The translations under genes were made by a program, and so were the position numbers. DNA of 5,265 nt. Source: Gemmatimonadaceae bacterium. Its GTDB lineage: Bacteria > Gemmatimonadota > Gemmatimonadetes > Gemmatimonadales > Gemmatimonadaceae. Shown piece by piece: positions 1 to 5,265 of the stretch. The notes beneath the pieces are model-generated. The model did no database searches, was not told the origin of the DNA, and worked only from the letters and a program-made list of their open reading frames with translations. The stretch is taken from the NCBI GenBank assembly GCA_025357975.1, contig JANYKY010000435.1, positions 1 through 5,265 of the forward strand, given 5' to 3'. Position 1 is the first letter of the stretch. Every line of letters begins with the position of its first letter.

Positions 1-825
1 GAGAAGCTGCAGAAGATGGTTCTGGAACATGTCGCGAATGACACCTGCTTCTTCGTAGTACTTGCCGCGCGCCTCCACTCCCACTGTCTCTGCGACGGTG
101 ATCTGTACCTGCTTGATGTATTGGCGGCTCCACAGCGGCTCGAACAGCGGGTTCGCAAAACGAAACACCAGAATGTTCTGGACGCTTTCTTTTCCCAGAT
201 AGTGATCGATGCGATACACCTGGTGCTCAGCGAATTTTTCAAGAACGACACAGTTGAGCTTGCGAGCCGTTTCGAGATCGCGGCCAAAAGGCTTCTCGAT
301 TACGATGCGGGCGTACGGCCGGTCGCCGTCTGCACTCTTTGGCGCGAGACCGCTGGACGAAAGATGCTCCAACGTCGTTTCGAAAACGCTGGGAGGAATC
401 GCGAGGTAGAAGAGGCGGTTGCGCTCTTCCATCGGAACATGGAACTCGATCTCGTCGAGACATTTCTTGACGCCTTGATAAGCCTCCGGACTCGAGAGAT
501 CGCCTGATGCGTAGCGAATTCGGTCGGCGAACCAGGTCCATGCCGCCTCATCGACCGACTTGATCTCGTCAGATGTGTTAAGAGCGTCGCGCATCGCGGC
601 GGCAAACGCACCATGCTCCATTGGATCGCGACCCACCCCGAGGAGCGTGAACCCTTCTGGCAACAGTTTTTGTTCGGCGAGATAATAAAGCGCTGGCATG
701 AGCTTTCGCTTCATGAGATCACCGGAAGCTCCCATGATCACCGCCGTGCAGCGCTCGATTTTCCCTCCGGTGCGCATTCCAGGCACTGTGACTCCAGGAG
801 CCGGCGTCACTTTGGGCGAAGTCAT
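1..825 (-). CDS. zwf: Glucose-6-phosphate dehydrogenase, 3' end cut by window edge
   Basis: This enzyme oxidises glucose 6-phosphate to 6-phosphogluconolactone with reduction of NAD(P)+, the entry step of the oxidative pentose phosphate pathway, in the cytoplasm. Reading from ATG at 825-823, 275 codons stay open to the window edge, a little over half of the usual length of about 490-510 residues. Visible motifs are the Rossmann-fold GASGDL at residues 32-37 followed by KRKLMPALY, an Arg (R66) after the second strand that fits NADP+ binding, IEKPFG at 176-181, the substrate-binding signature RIDHYLGKE at 205-213, and FQNHLLQ near the edge, whose His270 matches the catalytic general base of the family. 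The start overlaps the gnd stop as ATGA, with GGAG five bases upstream. About 20 residues precede the Rossmann strand; Met17 is an alternative start but lacks the overlap logic. No frameshift is seen. The C-terminal dimer/substrate domain lies outside the window. Confidence 0.96.
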   Translation of the reverse strand, partial: MTSPKVTPAPGVTVPGMRTGGKIERCTAVIMGASGDLMKRKLMPALYYLAEQKLLPEGFTLLGVGRDPMEHGAFAAAMRDALNTSDEIKSVDEAAWTWFADRIRYASGDLSSPEAYQGVKKCLDEIEFHVPMEERNRLFYLAIPPSVFETTLEHLSSSGLAPKSADGDRPYARIVIEKPFGRDLETARKLNCVVLEKFAEHQVYRIDHYLGKESVQNILVFRFANPLFEPLWSRQYIKQVQITVAETVGVEARGKYYEEAGVIRDMFQNHLLQLL

Positions 826-1721
826 GCTTTCTCCACTGCGTGCCCGCCGAATTCGTTGCGAAGTGCCGCGATGACTTTTCCGCCGAAAGAATCTTCCTGG
901 CGCGAACGCAGGCGGGTCAGCAGCGACAGCGTAATTATCGGCGCCGGTACATCCAGGTCGATCGCTTCCTGAACGGTCCAACGGCCTTCGCCGGAATCTG
1001 CAATGAATCCTTTGAGGTCAGCGAGATCGTTGTCTTTCTCGAAGGCTGTCTCCGCAAGCTCGTTGAGCCACGAACGAACGACACTTCCATGATTCCATAC
1101 AGCAGCGATCTTGTGCAGATCCAGCTTGAAATTTTTCGAGGCGTGAAGAATTTCGTAACCTTCGGCGTATGCCTGCAACATTCCGTATTCGACACCGTTG
1201 TGGATCATCTTTACGTAGTGTCCGGATCCGGTCGGACCCATGTGCGCATATCCATCCGGCGGGGCAAGCGTCTTGAAGATCGGCTCGCAAAGAGCAAACG
1301 CCTCGTCCGAAGCGCCAATCATCAGGCAATATCCATTCGCGAGCCCCCAGATCCCGCCGCTCGTGCCGGAATCCACGAAGTGAATTCCCTTCGCTTCCAG
1401 CTCGGTGCCGCGACGCATCGAATCGTGGAAGTTAGAATTACCGCCATCGATGATCACATCGCCTTTCGTCATCCCTGGAATCAGCGCGGCAATCGTGTCG
1501 TCAACCGGCTTGCCGGCGGGAACCATGATCCAGACCACGCGTGGCGAGGAAAGCTTCGCAACCATGTCGGCAGCATCGGATGATGCCTGCGCGCCAATCC
1601 CGACGTAATGGGTGATAGCGTCAGCGCTGCGGTCGAACACGACGACCTTGTGCCCATCCCGCATGAGCCGTTCTGTCATGTTGCCGCCCATCTTGCCCAG
1701 TCCGATCATCCCGAGTTGCAT
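822..1721 (-). CDS. gnd: 6-phosphogluconate dehydrogenase, decarboxylating, short form
   Basis: This cytoplasmic enzyme converts 6-phosphogluconate to ribulose 5-phosphate and CO2 with reduction of a nicotinamide cofactor, the last oxidative step of the pentose phosphate pathway. It has 299 residues, matching the short YqeC/GndA-like class rather than the classic form of about 470. The N-terminal Rossmann motif is GLGKMG at 7-12. Strand two ends in FDRS with Asp30, where the NADP-specific E. coli enzyme has Asn, which suggests NAD+ preference (inference). IIDGGNS lies at 90-96, the substrate-binding signature [15 protein letters not shown] at 118-132, and the catalytic block [10 protein letters not shown] at 171-180 supplies the expected Lys171, Asn175 and Glu178. 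The helical C-terminal domain is short. The ATG at 1721 follows the HAD stop by two bases, with AGGA nine bases upstream, and the TGA overlaps the zwf ATG. The 6-phosphogluconate comes from the zwf product after lactone hydrolysis. All key residues are intact. Confidence 0.96.
   Translation of the reverse strand: MQLGMIGLGKMGGNMTERLMRDGHKVVVFDRSADAITHYVGIGAQASSDAADMVAKLSSPRVVWIMVPAGKPVDDTIAALIPGMTKGDVIIDGGNSNFHDSMRRGTELEAKGIHFVDSGTSGGIWGLANGYCLMIGASDEAFALCEPIFKTLAPPDGYAHMGPTGSGHYVKMIHNGVEYGMLQAYAEGYEILHASKNFKLDLHKIAAVWNHGSVVRSWLNELAETAFEKDNDLADLKGFIADSGEGRWTVQEAIDLDVPAPIITLSLLTRLRSRQEDSFGGKVIAALRNEFGGHAVEKA
831..834 (-). promoter_or_regulatory. Shine-Dalgarno site of zwf
   Basis: GGAG (minus strand, 834-831) lies five bases before the zwf ATG, inside the last codons of gnd. 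It fixes the zwf start at 825 and fits reinitiation by ribosomes ending gnd at the overlapping TGA. Confidence 0.7.
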
Positions 1722-1723
1722 TG

Positions 1724-2353
1724 CTAGCTGTCCTGTAGGTTGAATTTTATTCCGAGCTGCCTGAGCTCGGTCTTGAGCTGCGACGGCGATTGATAGTGAA
1801 TGACATTCATGCCAAGCTCACGCGCCGGAACGATGTTCTGCTCGCGATCGTCGATGAATACCGATGATGCAGGGTTTGCCTGGGCGATACTCAACGCTCT
1901 TTGATAAAACGCGAGTGTCGGCTTCCGCAATCCGAGCCAGCACGACGAAAGGAAAGCGTCGAAAATGGCGTCGAGCCCGAACTGCCTGATACGATACCGG
2001 TTGAGCTCGTCTGATTCGTTATTGAGAGTCATCACCCAGTATGTGCAACCCTCGGCTACTGCGCGGGCGATCTCGATTGTTTCCTGAAACGGCTCGCTTT
2101 GCTGGTACATGAAGGCAATGAAATCCTGCTCGCTGAACGGTCGCGGCTCGTTGAACACGGCGAATTTCACGTATTCAGCCAGCGTTACACCGCCTTGGTC
2201 GAGGGGGCCAGCCATTGCCTCGTGACGCGATTCAAATCCTTCTGCGTCCAACCCGAATTTTTCAACGGCGAGCTTGCGCGAACCGCGGTCCCAGCCGTTG
2301 GTCGCCAGCACACCGCCTATATCGAAGAAGACATGCCTGATCCCGTCAGTCAT
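1724..2353 (-). CDS. HAD-superfamily hydrolase, YihX-like subfamily I phosphatase candidate
   Basis: This is a soluble HAD-fold protein of 209 residues, probably a phosphatase of a small phosphorylated metabolite; the substrate cannot be read from the sequence. Motif I is FFDIGGVL with nucleophile Asp11; the +2 position, normally the Asp general acid/base, is Gly13, as in E. coli YihX (FDLGNVI). A helical cap segment follows at about 17-100. Motif II is MTLNNES at 108-114, motif III GLRKP with Lys144, and motif IV FIDDREQN with Asp168 and Asp169 for Mg2+. I chose the ATG at 2353 because it overlaps the upstream TGA as ATGA and starts eight residues before the first beta-strand ends. An in-frame ATG at 2413 would add 20 residues without homology and a 64-base overlap. 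No clear Shine-Dalgarno sequence precedes it, so translation is probably coupled to the cyclase gene. A sugar-phosphate substrate would suit the gnd-zwf context, but this is only inference. Confidence 0.9.
   Translation of the reverse strand: MTDGIRHVFFDIGGVLATNGWDRGSRKLAVEKFGLDAEGFESRHEAMAGPLDQGGVTLAEYVKFAVFNEPRPFSEQDFIAFMYQQSEPFQETIEIARAVAEGCTYWVMTLNNESDELNRYRIRQFGLDAIFDAFLSSCWLGLRKPTLAFYQRALSIAQANPASSVFIDDREQNIVPARELGMNVIHYQSPSQLKTELRQLGIKFNLQDS
1731..1734 (-). promoter_or_regulatory. Shine-Dalgarno site of gnd
   Basis: AGGA (minus strand, 1734-1731), within ACAGGACAG, lies nine bases before the gnd ATG and inside the last codons of the HAD gene. It supports the start at 1721 and read-through from the gene upstream. 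Confidence 0.55.
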
Positions 2354-2982
2354 CCGATCAGCAGCGCACGCGCCGGAGAACCGTCCAGGCCTTCGAGCCT
2401 GAGAGGAAGACACACAAGCTGATAGGCACCCGGCGCCGGCTCGGACAGGTCGAGGCCTTCGATGATCACTACCTGTTTCTCGAGAAGAGCCCGATGCGTG
2501 CGATGATGACCGGAGTGAAACTGTTCGATGGACAAGTAGTCCACGCCAACGAGCTCGACTTCAAGAGAGACCAGATATTCCGCGCCATCAGGCGCCAGGA
2601 ACGCGTACTTCGGATCGAACTCCGGATTCTTGAGCCGGGCCGAGTTGCGCGTGCGGATGAGCACCCTTTTCTGCCCCGCCAGATCGTGCGGCTCGAGGTC
2701 GGGCGCTCCGACTGAAACGCGATCCGGCTCATCGAACGCGAGAAGCACAGCAGGCCCGACGAACTTATCGAGCGGAATCTGGTCGACAGTTTGTCCATCG
2801 TCGAAAAAATGCCTGGCTGCATCGACATGCGTTCCGGTATGCGACCCAAAACTGACACGTGACACATTGGCCCCTGCACCTGCAGAGATGGCCTGCTGAG
2901 GCTCGATGAGAATTTCAGGATTTCCCGGATAAATCAGTCCGCCAGTGCGGACGGGTACAGAGACATCGTATGTGCGGCTCAT
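2350..2982 (-). CDS. Cyclase family / kynurenine formamidase-like metal-dependent hydrolase
   Basis: This 210-residue protein belongs to the cyclase family (PF04199), which includes bacterial kynurenine formamidase KynB (about 209 residues), isatin hydrolase and polyketide cyclase-like enzymes. The signature HTGTHVDAARH gives metal ligands His48, His52, Asp54 and the active-site His58. A second block, HRALLEKQVVIIEGLDL, gives His163 and Glu175, spaced 12 apart like the KynB pair His160/Glu172. VGVDYLSIE at 145-153 and the C-terminal PLRLEGLDGSPARALL are also typical. The metal site is therefore complete and the enzyme is probably active, likely on an amide or cyclic ester/amide. No kynurenine pathway gene is in the window, so a kynB symbol is not justified. 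The start at 2982 (MSRTYDVSVPV) fits the family; an in-frame ATG at 3015 adds 11 residues. Neither has a good Shine-Dalgarno sequence. Its TGA overlaps the start of the HAD gene. Confidence 0.93.
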   Translation of the reverse strand: MSRTYDVSVPVRTGGLIYPGNPEILIEPQQAISAGAGANVSRVSFGSHTGTHVDAARHFFDDGQTVDQIPLDKFVGPAVLLAFDEPDRVSVGAPDLEPHDLAGQKRVLIRTRNSARLKNPEFDPKYAFLAPDGAEYLVSLEVELVGVDYLSIEQFHSGHHRTHRALLEKQVVIIEGLDLSEPAPGAYQLVCLPLRLEGLDGSPARALLIG

Positions 2983-3040
2983 TGCGGGCACCAATCGGCA
3001 ACTGTCGTTCCGCATCTTGTCACAGAAGTCACCGGACGGT
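2983..3040. other. Short spacer between apaG and the cyclase gene
   Basis: These 58 bases (25 if the cyclase starts at 3015) are the longest spacer downstream of apaG. I see no convincing promoter hexamers, no terminator hairpin with a T-run and no strong ribosome binding site. A GTGAC-N4-GTGAC direct repeat is present on the minus strand around 3021-3034, too short to interpret. Read-through from apaG seems more likely than a new promoter. Confidence 0.4.
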
Positions 3041-3487
3041 TCAGGAGGGCAGACTGGTGGACGCGGAAGCGCTGAGGAGAAAGCGCGGAATCTCTGCCTT
3101 GAATGTCGTCGAATCCGGACAAAGAAAATTGTAATGGCCTTCCATGAACCCTTCGCCGGATTTGAGAATGCAGAAGCTCTGGTATTCGTGGACGGAGCCG
3201 GGCTCCAGTACCGGCTGCTCCCCGACGACGCCGTCTCCCTTCACTTCGATGTCCTCGCCGGCGGAATCGTGAATGAGCCAGCGCCTCGACATGAGCTGCG
3301 CCGATACATCTCCCACATTTTCGATCCGCACGAAGTAGGCGAACACATAGTGTTTAGCCGAGGGCTCGGACTGGTCGCGGAGATACATCGGCCGCACCGT
3401 GATGCGGATGCCGAGCGACTCTTTATAGAAAAACGCGTTAGATGCCATGAAAAAAGAATCGGGGTACAGCGCCAATGTAGGCGCCAT
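3041..3487 (-). CDS. apaG: ApaG domain protein (DUF525)
   Basis: ApaG is a small immunoglobulin/fibronectin-III-like protein; in enterobacteria its loss has been linked to Co2+ resistance and Mg2+ efflux, but its biochemical role is not settled. The core runs from about residue 20 (FYKESLGIRITVRPMYL) through YVFAYFVRIENVG at 47-59, RRWLIHDSAG at 68-77, the conserved glycine motif GDGVVGEQPVLEPG at 84-97, HEYQSFC at 100-106 and MEGHY. The domain is complete. At 148 residues it is longer than the usual 125 or so because of about 18 N-terminal residues and a Ser/Ala-rich tail. The start is uncertain. ATG at 3487 has an excellent Shine-Dalgarno sequence six bases upstream; ATG at 3448 (MASNAFFYKES) gives a more typical length but follows a T-rich tract with no ribosome site. 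A terminator-like hairpin covers the segment between the two. The peptidase stop lies 23 bases upstream. Confidence 0.92.
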   Translation of the reverse strand: MAPTLALYPDSFFMASNAFFYKESLGIRITVRPMYLRDQSEPSAKHYVFAYFVRIENVGDVSAQLMSRRWLIHDSAGEDIEVKGDGVVGEQPVLEPGSVHEYQSFCILKSGEGFMEGHYNFLCPDSTTFKAEIPRFLLSASASTSLPS

Positions 3488-3492
3488 ACCCC
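3450..3492 (-). terminator. Intrinsic terminator-like hairpin after the M13 peptidase gene, overlapping the apaG start
   Basis: On the minus strand, GGGGTATGGCGCC (3492-3480) pairs with GGCGCTGTACCCC (3473-3461) around a six-base loop, TACATT. All 13 positions pair in RNA, two as G-U wobbles; on the plus strand these two would be A-C mismatches, so the structure favours minus-strand RNA. The stem is followed by GATTCTTTTTT (tract 3458-3450). This is the standard layout of a rho-independent terminator, starting 18 bases after the peptidase stop. It includes ATG 3487 of apaG in its 5' arm and ends just before ATG 3448. It may end the peptidase transcript, or act as an attenuator if apaG is read from 3487. 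Confidence 0.75.
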
Positions 3493-3493
3493 G

Positions 3494-3500
3494 CTCCCCT
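3494..3500 (-). promoter_or_regulatory. Strong Shine-Dalgarno site for the longer apaG start
   Basis: AGGGGAG (3500-3494 on the minus strand) sits six bases before ATG 3487 and just outside the 5' arm of the hairpin. It is the strongest ribosome binding site in the window and the main reason to prefer the 3487 start for apaG over 3448. Confidence 0.6.
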
Positions 3501-3510
3501 CAAAGTGAGT

Positions 3511-5265
3511 CTACCAGATGACAGCGCGCTGGGTGTCGCCGCGCACCATCGGGTCGCCAGGTTTGCAGCCAAAAGCCGCGGCAAACTCGGGCATGTTCGA
3601 AATTGGACCATCTACCCGCCATCTACCGGGGGCATGCGGATCCGTAAGAACGCGCTGAGCAGCCATCTGCGGCGTAATGTTCTGTCGCCAGATCTGAGCC
3701 CACGCCAGGAAGAAACGCTGCTCCGGCGTAAATCCGTCGAGGAGCGGCGGACGTGGCTTGCCGCCAAGTGCCTTTTCAAGTGCTGCGTACGCGATGTTGA
3801 GCCCGCCAAGGTCGGCGATGTTCTCGCCGAGCGTCAGCTTACCCTGCACGTGCACGCTATCGTTGACAGTGTACGTATCGAACTGACTGGAGACGAGTCC
3901 GGTCTTCACCTTGAAGGCTGAGAGATCCGCGTCAGACCACCAGTTCTTCAGGTTGCCCTGAGGATCGAACTGTGCGCCCTGATCATCGAAGCCGTGACTC
4001 ATCTCGTGGCCGATCACGCTGCCCATGCCCCCGTAATTGACCGCATCGTCAGCGGTCTCGGAGAAAAACGGTGGCTGCAGAATTCCAGCCGGGAACACAA
4101 TCTCGTTCATCTCGGGGTTGTAGTACGCGTTCACCGTTGGGGGTGACATGCCCCACTGAGTCCGATCGAGCGGATTGCCGATCATCCCCAGGTCACGCTT
4201 GTTCTCGTAACGGTTGACGGCGTAGATGTTGTCGAGGAACGAGCCCTTTGAAATGTTGAGCGTGGAATAATCGCGCCACTTGTTGGGGTAGCCGATCTTC
4301 TCGGTGAAAGCAGCCAGCTTCACGGTTGCCTGCTGGCGCGTTGCCGGGCTCATCCACCCGAGCGAGCCGATGCGGTCACGAAGAACTCCTTCGAGATTGT
4401 GCACCATGTCGAGCGCGCGAGCTTTTGCGGCGGGCGTGAAATTTTTCTCGACGTACGCCTGCCCAAGCGCATCGCGAAGTCCAAAATCGGCAGCGCGCGT
4501 GCAACGCTTGTAACGCGGAAGCATTTCTTTCGCACCGCTGAGCGACTTGGAGAAATGGAAGTCCTCGTTCACGAAGGCCGTGCTGAGAAGTGGGGCCGCA
4601 TCGTTGACGGTTTTCCAGCGGAGATAGGCCTTCCAGTCCGACATCGGTGTATTCGCCATCAGGCTGTCCACCGTGCCGAAGAACTTCGGATTCTGCACAT
4701 CGACGGTTGGAATGCCCGCGCGTCCGATGTCGGTGAAATACTGACCCCAGTCGAAGTGCGGCGTCATCGCGGCCAGCTGCGCGGCCGTGCGCAGGTTGTA
4801 ATTCGCCTGCGGATCACGCAATTCGATATTGCTGCGGGCAGCCGACGCGAGCGTCGTCTCGAAGGCCAGCGCGCGTCTTGCGTCTGCCGCGGCATCAGTC
4901 GAAGAGCTTCCGGCCAGCTCGAGCATCCGCTGAATGTGGGCCTGATAGTTACGGCGAAGCTCTACCGAGGCTGCATCCGTCTTCAGGTAGTAATCGCGAT
5001 CTGGAAGCGTGGTGCCGCCCTGGTAGGCGCCACCGATGACCGAAGTGCTGTTCTTTGCGTCCTGCGTGGACCCAAAGCCGAAGAGAACAGGCACGCCAAT
5101 GAGCTGCAGGTTAGCGATCTCATTCTGCAACTCCTTTCGATCGTCGATCTCCGAAATGCGATGAAGTTCACCCTTGAGTGGCTCGGCCCCACGACGCTCG
5201 GTTGAAGCGGAGTCCATGCAATTGCTGTAGAACGTGCCGAGCATTTTATAACTCGCTGGCTCGGT
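3511..5265 (-). CDS. M13 family zinc metallopeptidase (neprilysin/PepO-like), 5' end cut by window edge
   Basis: This is an endopeptidase of the neprilysin family, usually secreted or lipid-anchored in the periplasm of Gram-negative bacteria, cleaving short peptides. The frame is open through the window edge (TEPASYK precedes Met at 5244), so that Met is internal. Of a usual 670-700 residues, 584 are present; about 100 N-terminal residues with any signal peptide are missing. In fragment numbering: GTFYSNCMD near the start, QGGTTLPDRDYY at 82-93, substrate-binding NAYY at 379-382, zinc motif HEMSH at 420-424, third ligand Glu481 in ENIADLGG with Asp485, and His544/Arg550 in HAPGRWR, matching neprilysin His711/Arg717. 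Spacing from NAYY to HExxH (41) equals neprilysin. The protein ends AVIW, so the Cys of the common C-terminal CxxW is Ala. All catalytic residues are intact. The TAG stop is followed by a terminator-like hairpin, so it may be transcribed separately from apaG. Confidence 0.96.
   Translation of the reverse strand, partial: TEPASYKMLGTFYSNCMDSASTERRGAEPLKGELHRISEIDDRKELQNEIANLQLIGVPVLFGFGSTQDAKNSTSVIGGAYQGGTTLPDRDYYLKTDAASVELRRNYQAHIQRMLELAGSSSTDAAADARRALAFETTLASAARSNIELRDPQANYNLRTAAQLAAMTPHFDWGQYFTDIGRAGIPTVDVQNPKFFGTVDSLMANTPMSDWKAYLRWKTVNDAAPLLSTAFVNEDFHFSKSLSGAKEMLPRYKRCTRAADFGLRDALGQAYVEKNFTPAAKARALDMVHNLEGVLRDRIGSLGWMSPATRQQATVKLAAFTEKIGYPNKWRDYSTLNISKGSFLDNIYAVNRYENKRDLGMIGNPLDRTQWGMSPPTVNAYYNPEMNEIVFPAGILQPPFFSETADDAVNYGGMGSVIGHEMSHGFDDQGAQFDPQGNLKNWWSDADLSAFKVKTGLVSSQFDTYTVNDSVHVQGKLTLGENIADLGGLNIAYAALEKALGGKPRPPLLDGFTPEQRFFLAWAQIWRQNITPQMAAQRVLTDPHAPGRWRVDGPISNMPEFAAAFGCKPGDPMVRGDTQRAVIW

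Noticed and set aside
16..507. 163-codon plus-strand open frame opposite zwf
   Set aside because: The minus strand here reads continuous zwf with catalytic motifs; the plus frame has no recognisable features.
840..1583. 247-codon plus-strand open frame opposite gnd
   Set aside because: It lies wholly antisense to a complete gnd with all catalytic motifs. Its translation is Arg-rich, shows no recognisable domain, and looks like a reverse-frame shadow in GC-rich coding DNA.
2354..2413. 20-residue N-terminal extension of the HAD gene from ATG 2413
   Set aside because: It would overlap the conserved cyclase C-terminus by 64 bases, and HAD proteins of this type begin just before motif I. The ATGA overlap at 2353 is the better start.
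3021..3034. GTGAC-N4-GTGAC direct repeat upstream of the cyclase gene, considered as an operator
   Set aside because: Two five-base units are expected by chance at this length, there is no promoter around them, and no third copy was noticed.
3031..3040. Small ACCG/CGGT inverted repeat after apaG, considered as a terminator
   Set aside because: The stem is only four pairs with a two-base loop and no following T tract.
4399..5205. 268-codon plus-strand open frame opposite the M13 peptidase gene
   Set aside because: It is antisense to well-conserved peptidase sequence, with no domain, no convincing ribosome site and Arg/His-rich composition typical of shadow frames.

Overview
All six genes in this window lie on the minus strand, packed almost end to end. 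In transcription order (right to left) they are an M13-family zinc metallopeptidase (5' end outside the window), apaG, a metal-dependent cyclase/kynurenine-formamidase-like hydrolase, a HAD-superfamily hydrolase, a short-form 6-phosphogluconate dehydrogenase (gnd) and glucose-6-phosphate dehydrogenase (zwf, 3' end outside the window). No RNA gene, mobile element, CRISPR array or long repeat was seen, and no gap exceeds about 60 bases.

The organism is a moderately GC-rich bacterium. The gene set and protein style suggest Gemmatimonadota or Acidobacteriota, but this is a tentative impression from remembered family sequences and not a placement.

Layout: 5265-3511 encodes the catalytic part of a secreted-type peptidase. 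Starting 18 bases after its stop codon is a strong rho-independent-terminator-like hairpin (3492-3461) followed by a T-rich tract (3458-3450). This hairpin overlaps the best-supported start of apaG (ATG at 3487, with a Shine-Dalgarno sequence at 3500-3494), so it is either the peptidase terminator or an attenuator at the head of apaG. After apaG come a short spacer and then four tightly packed genes: cyclase and HAD overlap by an ATGA, HAD and gnd are separated by 2 bases, and gnd and zwf overlap by an ATGA. This suggests translational coupling in one transcript.

Functionally, gnd and zwf are the two dehydrogenases of the oxidative pentose phosphate pathway. The lactonase (pgl) is not in the window. 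The HAD hydrolase may be a small-metabolite phosphatase; the link of the cyclase and apaG to this pathway is positional only. I found no convincing new multi-gene system. The most interesting item is the terminator/apaG start overlap.
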